Positions 12,948 through 17,826 of a stretch of DNA of 17,826 nt are shown here, piece by piece (position 1 is the first letter of the stretch; the number at the start of each line of letters is the position of its first letter). Origin of the DNA: Clostridia bacterium (GTDB lineage: Bacteria; Bacillota; Clostridia; Oscillospirales; Butyricicoccaceae). A program made the translations under genes and the position numbers. The DNA is taken from NCBI GenBank assembly GCA_017552495.1, contig JAFZPW010000116.1, forward strand, positions 1-17,826, given 5' to 3'. Below the pieces are notes generated by a model. The model was not told where the DNA came from and did not search any database. It was given only the letters and a program-made list of their open reading frames with translations.

Positions 12948-13799
12948 ATGTTCACTTGGGATTTTGTTTGGGACATCCTGTGGGATGCCCTGCTGGATAC
13001 GCTGAAGCTGCTTCCCTTCCTCTTTTTGGCTTATCTGCTGATGGAGGCGTCGGAGCACCGCTTCTCGGAAAAGATGGAAGCGCGTCTGCGGCGCATGGGG
13101 AAGCTGGGCCCGCTGGTGGGCGCCGCGCTGGGGTGCGTGCCGCAATGCGGCTTTTCCTCTGCGGCCGCCAACTTTTACGCTGCCGGGCTGATCTCCCGGG
13201 GCACGCTGCTGGCGGTTTTTCTCTCCACTTCCGATGAGGCGCTTCCGCTGATGATTACCTCGCCCGGAGGGTGGCGCATGATCCCGCCGCTGCTTTTGAG
13301 CAAGGTGGCCGTAGGCATCGCGGCGGGCTTTGCCGTGGATCTGATCCTGAAAAAACGTGGCGCAAAGCGCGAGCTTTATGACCTCTGTGAAAACTGCGGC
13401 TGCGAAGAAGAGGGCGGCATCCTCCGTCCCGCCCTCTGGCACACGGGGCATATCCTGCTCTTTATTTTCTGCATTAATCTGCTGCTCAACGGGGCCATCG
13501 AGTTTTTGGGACAGGAGCGTATCGCTTCGATCCTGCTCCACGGCTCGGCCCTTCAGCCCTTTGCCGCCGCGCTGGTGGGCCTGATTCCCAACTGCGCCGC
13601 CTCGGTGACGCTGACTCAGCTCTATCTGGCGGGCAGCCTGAGTTTCAGCGCCTGTCTGGCCGGGCTTTGCTCCAACGCAGGCATCGGTCTGGCCGTTTTG
13701 CTGCGCATGAACAAGAGTAAACGGGAAAATTTTCAAATTATCGTAACGTTGTATCTGGTTTCGGCGCTGTTTGGTCTGGCGCTGCAGCTTCTGCTGTAA
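12948..13799 (+). CDS. Putative heavy-metal/manganese exporter (ArsP_2, PF11449-like)
   Basis: 283 residues. ATG 12948 has AAAGGA 9 nt upstream and follows the promoter; the open frame from 12822 would start before that promoter. About eight membrane segments are visible in two halves. Each half holds a similar block: GCVPQCGFSSAAANFYAAG at 62-80 and GLIPNCAASVTLTQLYLAG at 211-229, an internal duplication. Between them lies a loop with Cys147, Cys150 and Cys152 (LCENCGCEEEGG), suited to bind metal. Members of this family are annotated as arsenic/heavy-metal or manganese exporters in the cytoplasmic membrane. The substrate here is inferred only from family and cysteines. It is cotranscribed with an acetyltransferase 10 nt downstream. 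Confidence 0.85.
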   Translation: MFTWDFVWDILWDALLDTLKLLPFLFLAYLLMEASEHRFSEKMEARLRRMGKLGPLVGAALGCVPQCGFSSAAANFYAAGLISRGTLLAVFLSTSDEALPLMITSPGGWRMIPPLLLSKVAVGIAAGFAVDLILKKRGAKRELYDLCENCGCEEEGGILRPALWHTGHILLFIFCINLLLNGAIEFLGQERIASILLHGSALQPFAAALVGLIPNCAASVTLTQLYLAGSLSFSACLAGLCSNAGIGLAVLLRMNKSKRENFQIIVTLYLVSALFGLALQLLL

Positions 13800-13809
13800 G
13801 GAGGATTTT

Positions 13810-14346
13810 ATGGAAAACACCCCCCGCCTTGTAACAAAACGGCTGGTCTTGGACCGGCTGACCATGGCCGACGTTCCCCAGGTGGCCCGCTGGCTCTCTT
13901 CGGACGCCGTGTGCCGGGGCCTGCTCCTGCTCCCCCACCGTTCGCCGGAGGAATATGCGGAGATGATCCGCCAGATGGTGGAGCAATATGATACCGCCGA
14001 GGACTATTTTCAATGGGCCATTCGGGAAAACGGCGTCTGCATCGGGCGGATGTCGCTGGTGGTGAACCGCCGGCATCAAAGCGGCATGATGGCCTATTCC
14101 TTGGCGGAAAGCGCCTGGGGCAAGGGATATATGACCGAAGCCCTTACCCGCGTCATTGACTTCGCCTTTGACGAGCTGGGCCTCAACCGCATCGAGGGCG
14201 ACCACTTCGTGGAAAACCCCGCCTCCGGCCGGGTCATGGAGAAATCGGGCATGAAAAAAGAAGGCTATGCCCGCCAGAAATACTGCAAGGAGGGCGTTTT
14301 TCACGACGCCGTGCTCTATGCGGTTTTGAAAAGCGACCAACGATAA
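13810..14346 (+). CDS. RimJ/RimL-type GNAT N-acetyltransferase
   Basis: 178 residues. ATG 13810 has GGAGG 6 nt upstream, so the start 39 nt earlier, inside the exporter gene, is rejected. It begins with TKRLVLDRLTMADVPQVARW, the standard opening of the RimJ/RimL group (acetyltransf_3). ESAWGKGYMTEALTRVIDFA is the acetyl-CoA part, and FVENPASGRVMEKSGMKKEG the conserved end. Enzymes of this type acetylate N-terminal residues of ribosomal proteins or small amines; the target is unknown. It is second in the operon after the metal exporter and ends at a terminator shared with ftsZ on the other strand. Confidence 0.92.
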   Translation: MENTPRLVTKRLVLDRLTMADVPQVARWLSSDAVCRGLLLLPHRSPEEYAEMIRQMVEQYDTAEDYFQWAIRENGVCIGRMSLVVNRRHQSGMMAYSLAESAWGKGYMTEALTRVIDFAFDELGLNRIEGDHFVENPASGRVMEKSGMKKEGYARQKYCKEGVFHDAVLYAVLKSDQR

Positions 14347-14361
14347 TCGCAATAACATTAA

Positions 14362-14395
14362 AATCCCCGCGGCGCCGCCGCGGGGATTCCTGTTT
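14362..14395 (+). terminator. Terminator between the acetyltransferase and ftsZ
   Basis: AATCCCCGCGGC (14362-14373) pairs perfectly with GCCGCGGGGATT (14377-14388); CCTGTTTTC follows. It lies 15 nt after the plus-strand stop and 14 nt beyond the ftsZ stop on the other strand, so it probably serves both. Confidence 0.85.
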
Positions 14396-14402
14396 TCACC
14401 GC

Positions 14403-15629
14403 TCAGTTTTTGGAGCGAAACATATTCAGGATATCGTCAAAGGGATCATTTTTCTTTTTGGGTTCTTCCCGCGCAGACTGCGCGTCCTCGGCCACAGCGT
14501 GAGAGGGCTCGCTCTGACGGGGGATTCCCTCGCGCATCTTCTGCACGAAATCCGGCACCTCCAGATCGTCCTTGGGCGGCTCGGGCCGCTTGTCGGCCGT
14601 CTGCTCCGCAGGACGCTGGAAGGGCGCGTCCTCTTCCGTCACCTTCGCGGAAAGCGTGGCAAGACCGGTTGGCTGCTTGTCAAAGCCGGTGGCTACCACG
14701 GTGATGCGCATCTCGTCGTCCAGCGACTCGTCGATGGCAGCGCCGAAGATGATGTGCGCGTCGGGATGCGCGGCCTCCTGCACCATGGCAGCAGCCTGTT
14801 CCACTTCTTCCAGTCCCATATCGGGGGAGCCGGTGATGTTCAGCAGCACGCCGTGCGACCCGGCGATCGAGGTTTCCAGCAAGGGGCTGGCAATCGCCAT
14901 CTGGGCGGCTTCCACAGCCTTTTCCTTACCGGAGGCACGGCCTACGCCCATGTGGGCAAAACCGGCGTTTCGCATGATGGTAGCCACGTCGTTAAAGTCC
15001 AGATTGATGAGGCTGGGCACAGTCATCAATTCCGAAATGCTCTGCACAGCCTGGCGCAGCACATTATCGGCCACTTCAAAGGCATTGAGCAGGGTGATTT
15101 TCTGGTCGGAAACCAGCTTGAGGCGCTCGTTGGGGATGACCACCAGTGCGTCCACCTTTTCCTTCATCTCGGTGATGCCCACGTTGGCCTGCTCGATGCG
15201 CTGACGGCCCTCGAAAGTAAAGGGACGGGTAACCACACCCACGGTCAAAATGCCCATATCCTTGGCGATCTGCGCCACTACGGGAGCCGCGCCAGTACCG
15301 GTTCCGCCGCCCATGCCGGCGGTGATAAAGACCATATTGGCGCCCTCCAGTACTTTGCGAATTTCTTCTTCGCTCTCCTGCGCGGCCTTGCGGCCCACCT
15401 CGGGCACGCCGCCGGAGCCCAGCCCGTGCGTCAGTTTTTCACCGATCTGCAGTTTGATGGTGGCCGCGGAATAATTGAGGCATTGCTTGTCCGTGTTCAT
15501 CGCCACGAAATCAATCCCCCGCAAGCCGCCCGTAATCATGCGGTTCACCGCGTTGCCGCCGGCGCCGCCGACACCCACCACTCGGATGGCTACGGTGTTG
15601 TCAGTTCCATACTCAAAGGAAAATCCCAT
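14403..15629 (-). CDS. ftsZ: Cell division protein FtsZ
   Basis: 408 residues, with GGAGG 7 nt before the ATG. Tubulin-like GTPase that assembles the division ring under the membrane. VVGVGGAGGNAVNRM lies at 17-31, the tubulin signature GGGTGTGA at 107-114, and the catalytic T7 loop (NLDFNDV) at about 209-215. The core ends near 316, and a linker rich in Pro, Glu, Lys and Asp follows. VPDFVQKMREG at 358-368 looks like the usual C-terminal partner-binding peptide, yet another 40 residues follow, ending DPFDDILNMFRSKN. ftsZ lies 25 nt after divIB and is last in the cluster; no ftsA is present between them. Confidence 0.98.
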   Translation of the reverse strand: MGFSFEYGTDNTVAIRVVGVGGAGGNAVNRMITGGLRGIDFVAMNTDKQCLNYSAATIKLQIGEKLTHGLGSGGVPEVGRKAAQESEEEIRKVLEGANMVFITAGMGGGTGTGAAPVVAQIAKDMGILTVGVVTRPFTFEGRQRIEQANVGITEMKEKVDALVVIPNERLKLVSDQKITLLNAFEVADNVLRQAVQSISELMTVPSLINLDFNDVATIMRNAGFAHMGVGRASGKEKAVEAAQMAIASPLLETSIAGSHGVLLNITGSPDMGLEEVEQAAAMVQEAAHPDAHIIFGAAIDESLDDEMRITVVATGFDKQPTGLATLSAKVTEEDAPFQRPAEQTADKRPEPPKDDLEVPDFVQKMREGIPRQSEPSHAVAEDAQSAREEPKKKNDPFDDILNMFRSKN

Positions 15630-15654
15630 GCTACGCCCTCCATTATGTCAACTT

Positions 15655-16488
15655 TCATTCGTTCGCCGCGGGAACAAATCGCGCCTTTTGCGTGTCGGAG
15701 ACATCAATCAGTCCCCTCACGTTCGCGCCCAGTTTTTCCTCAGTAATCAGGCGCAGATAGCGGATCTTTTTTTCCAATTCCTCCGTGGAGCCGATGGCCA
15801 CGGTAAATCGGTTGGTATAAGTAAACCGGATGTTATAGGGCTCGGAAAAATCCACTTCCCCTATATCTGGTAGTATATCATTATCTTTCGCAGTATTCAA
15901 TAACAAAAATGCGGGTTTTTGCAGATCTTCATCAGAAAAATTCGCATATTTCCCGATTTTCGGCTTTTTCAGGGTCAATCCGCGCAGATAACACAGCCCT
16001 TCTGGCACCTCCTTCACCTGCTCCAGCAATTTCCCCTCGATGTCGATGAGCCATTTTCCCGTTCCGCCGATGGGAACGGTCTTGTTCTTGTCCTTCGGAT
16101 CGGGCGTCATGGCAGGTTCATCCTCGATCACAGCCACCGGCACGCATTCGGTGACCAGGATCTCCACCCGGTCAGGCAGACGGCGGCGCATCTGCACCGT
16201 GTGCAGATAAGGACAAGCGTCGAAGATGCTGTTGATGGCGCGGAATTTATTAAACAGGATCAGGTTGTCGCCCTCCCGCAGACCGGAGGCTTCCGCCACC
16301 TCCTGAGCGGAATAACGGGTTTCGCCGCTAAGCGTGATGCTGCGCACCTTGAAAAAGATGGTCATGGCGGTGAGGATCGCCGCTGCCGCCACCACAAGGC
16401 AGAGCAGCACCAATACGGCAGGTGCGCCGCCGCGGCTGTTGCGGCGCCGGCGGCGTCTGCTTGTTGATTGTTTTCTCTGCTTGGCCAT
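15655..16488 (-). CDS. divIB: Cell division protein DivIB/FtsQ
   Basis: 277 residues. ATG 16488 (MAKQRKQ) has AGGAG 7 nt upstream; a TTG six bases earlier is too close to that site. The cytosolic N-terminus is very rich in arginine (RRRRRR at 11-16). One membrane segment follows at about 22-46, then a POTRA domain from about 47 (FKVRSITLSGETRYSAQEVA, NSIFDACPYLHTVQ, RRLPDRVEILVTECVPVAVI). The beta domain (GKWLIDIEGKLLEQ, LPDIGEVDFSE, YTNRFTVAIG) ends with LGANVRGLIDVSDTQKARFV. DivIB joins FtsL and DivIC in the division complex outside the membrane. It stands 15 nt after murA and 25 nt before ftsZ in the same orientation, as in other Clostridia. Confidence 0.93.
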   Translation of the reverse strand: MAKQRKQSTSRRRRRRNSRGGAPAVLVLLCLVVAAAAILTAMTIFFKVRSITLSGETRYSAQEVAEASGLREGDNLILFNKFRAINSIFDACPYLHTVQMRRRLPDRVEILVTECVPVAVIEDEPAMTPDPKDKNKTVPIGGTGKWLIDIEGKLLEQVKEVPEGLCYLRGLTLKKPKIGKYANFSDEDLQKPAFLLLNTAKDNDILPDIGEVDFSEPYNIRFTYTNRFTVAIGSTEELEKKIRYLRLITEEKLGANVRGLIDVSDTQKARFVPAANE

Positions 16489-16503
16489 TTTCAAGCTCCT
16501 TTT

Positions 16504-17763
16504 TTACACGTCCTCATTGTTCCGGCGGATGTCCGCGCCCAGCGCGGTGAGCTTTTCCGCCAAATGTTCATATCCTCGATCCACATGGGTGATATCCTCT
16601 ATCCGGCTTTCGCCCCGGGCGGCCATTGCTGCGATTACCAGGGCTGCGCCGCCCCGCAGGTCGGTGCAGCGCACCTGCGCGCCGCAAAGCGCACCCCCGG
16701 TCACCAGCGCCGTCCGGCCGCTGACGCGGATCTGCGCCCCCATGCGGACAAGTTCTGGCACATGGCGATATCGGTTTTCAAAAATCGTTTCCAGAAAGAC
16801 CGACGTTCCCTCGGCGGTACAGGCCGCCGCCATCAGCGGCGCCTGGGCGTCGGTAGGAAAGCCGGGATAGGGCATGGTCCGCACGGTTGGCAAGCCCGAA
16901 AGCCGCCGCACCGCTCGCAGCGTAATGTTCCTTCCGGCGGTCTGGATCATGCATCCCGCCTCGGAAAGGCATTGCAGCACCGTGCCAACGTGCTCCGGCT
17001 CGGCGCCGGTAAGCGTGATCTCGCCGCCGCAGGCGGCACAGGCGCAAAGATAGGTCGCCGCCTCGATCCGGTCGGGGAGGATGGTGTGCTCCACATCCCG
17101 GCGGGGCATTTCCCCCGACACCCGGATGACGCTCTCGCCTCCGCCCGCCACCTCTGCTCCGCTTTTGCGCAGATAGTCCTGCAAATCGGCGATTTCCGGC
17201 TCCCGGGCGGCATTGATGATGCGCGTCGATCCGCCGCAGGCAACGGCCGTGAGGATGGTATTCTCTGTGGCTCCTACGCTGGGAAAACTGAGGATCACAT
17301 CGACGCCCCGCAGGTCGCCCGCGCGGCAATAGATGTCTCCGCCCTCTTCCCGGATCTCTACGCCCAACTTTTGCAGCGCCTTGAGATGCAGGTCGATGGG
17401 CCGTGGGCCGATGTCGCAGCCGCCTGGCAGACTGAGCCGCGCCCGGCCGCAGCGGGCCAAAATGGGCCCCAGAAAGATAACGGAGGATCGCATTTCCCGC
17501 ATGAGCTCGTGGGGAACGTCCCACCGCTCTACCGAAGAGGAATCCACCGTGACGGTGTCCCCCTCCCGCTGCACCCGGCAGCCCAGATGCCGCAGAATCG
17601 CAATGGCTGAGCGCACGTCCCGCAGGTCGGGACAGTTATGTAGGATGCTCCGGCCGCCGTTGAGCAGCGTGGCGGCCAAAATGGGCAAAACACTGTTTTT
17701 TGCCCCGCTGACGGGCACTATCCCCCGCAGGGGCGCCCCTCCTTGAATCTGATAGTAAGCCAT
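16504..17763 (-). CDS. murA: UDP-N-acetylglucosamine 1-carboxyvinyltransferase MurA
   Basis: 419 residues, full length for the family, with AAGGAG 7 nt before the ATG. First committed step of peptidoglycan synthesis: transfers enolpyruvate from phosphoenolpyruvate to UDP-GlcNAc in the cytosol. Visible residues are Lys22 (SGAKNS), the active-site Cys116 in LPGGCDIGPRPIDLH (Cys, so the protein would be expected to be fosfomycin-sensitive unlike Asp variants), and FPTDAQAP with the catalytic aspartate. RGGAALVIAAMAARG and ITHVDRGYEHLAEKLTALGA near the end are typical. Clostridia often carry two murA genes; this is the copy inside the division cluster. Its promoter lies outside the window, upstream in the cluster. 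Confidence 0.97.
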   Translation of the reverse strand: MAYYQIQGGAPLRGIVPVSGAKNSVLPILAATLLNGGRSILHNCPDLRDVRSAIAILRHLGCRVQREGDTVTVDSSSVERWDVPHELMREMRSSVIFLGPILARCGRARLSLPGGCDIGPRPIDLHLKALQKLGVEIREEGGDIYCRAGDLRGVDVILSFPSVGATENTILTAVACGGSTRIINAAREPEIADLQDYLRKSGAEVAGGGESVIRVSGEMPRRDVEHTILPDRIEAATYLCACAACGGEITLTGAEPEHVGTVLQCLSEAGCMIQTAGRNITLRAVRRLSGLPTVRTMPYPGFPTDAQAPLMAAACTAEGTSVFLETIFENRYRHVPELVRMGAQIRVSGRTALVTGGALCGAQVRCTDLRGGAALVIAAMAARGESRIEDITHVDRGYEHLAEKLTALGADIRRNNEDV

Positions 17764-17826
17764 AGTCCGCTCCTTTTCCGGTATGATGCGCCATTCTATG
17801 CTGTTTGTACGCTTCCGGTGCGGGAA

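Noticed and set aside
14499..15746. 415-codon open frame on the plus strand
   Set aside because: Exactly opposite ftsZ, His/Gly-rich composition typical of antisense reading of GC-rich codons, no ribosome binding site.
16468..17610. 380-codon open frame on the plus strand opposite murA
   Set aside because: MurA on the minus strand is unmistakable; the plus-strand frame has no family features.
17764..17826. Possible end of an upstream division-cluster gene (stop TAG near 17796, minus strand)
   Set aside because: Only about nine codons are visible and other frames are also open; too little to name a gene.

Overview
The window looks like chromosome of a gut-type member of the Clostridia (Bacillota, probably Oscillospirales). 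This placement is inferred from protein style and gene order; no rRNA is present. The evidence is strong GGAGG ribosome binding sites, a GC-rich codon choice, an SLH-anchored surface protein with a DUF6273-type domain, a UPF0735 ACT-domain protein, and a Clostridia-like murA-divIB-ftsZ order with no ftsA between divIB and ftsZ.

Layout. 26-2653 (+) is a secreted SLH surface protein ending at a clear terminator. About 2797-5547 (+) is a small mobile-element remnant: a sigma-70 region-4-like regulator, a 70-residue orphan and a large serine recombinase broken by one frameshift inside its zinc ribbon. Its leaders are unusually structured. The two small genes share a 25-bp palindromic motif at exactly the same distance from their start codons. 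5598-5673 (-) is tRNA-Ala(GGC). Upstream of it lies a strong promoter, then a 48-nt tRNA-like structure that reuses the first 22 nt of the same tRNA. 5891-6064 (-) is a 57-residue very basic protein with its own promoter.

6307-10602 (+) is a five-gene operon: a membrane protein with an apparent frameshift at a C-run, a Cof-type HAD phosphatase, an aldo/keto reductase with a two-cluster ferredoxin tail, MsrA, and isoaspartyl dipeptidase IadA. MsrA and IadA both deal with damaged proteins or peptides, so the operon may serve protein and redox housekeeping. 12783-10665 (-) is a convergent operon: UPF0735 ACT regulator, a membrane-anchored 22-residue-repeat protein, a GNAT acetyltransferase, and an overlapping unknown gene. 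A divergent promoter region at 12784-12947 carries two overlapping perfect inverted repeats. It also drives 12948-14346 (+), a putative heavy-metal exporter of the ArsP_2 type followed by a RimJ/RimL-type acetyltransferase.

17763-14403 (-) is the end of a division and cell-wall cluster: murA, divIB/ftsQ, ftsZ, closed by a terminator shared with the convergent acetyltransferase. The most interesting parts are the repeated leader architecture of the mobile remnant, the tRNA-like minigene, the operator-like repeats at 12840-12908, and a tract of consecutive NNY codons in the surface protein that resembles diversity-generating-retroelement variable regions. No reverse transcriptase, CRISPR array, rRNA or complete insertion sequence is visible.
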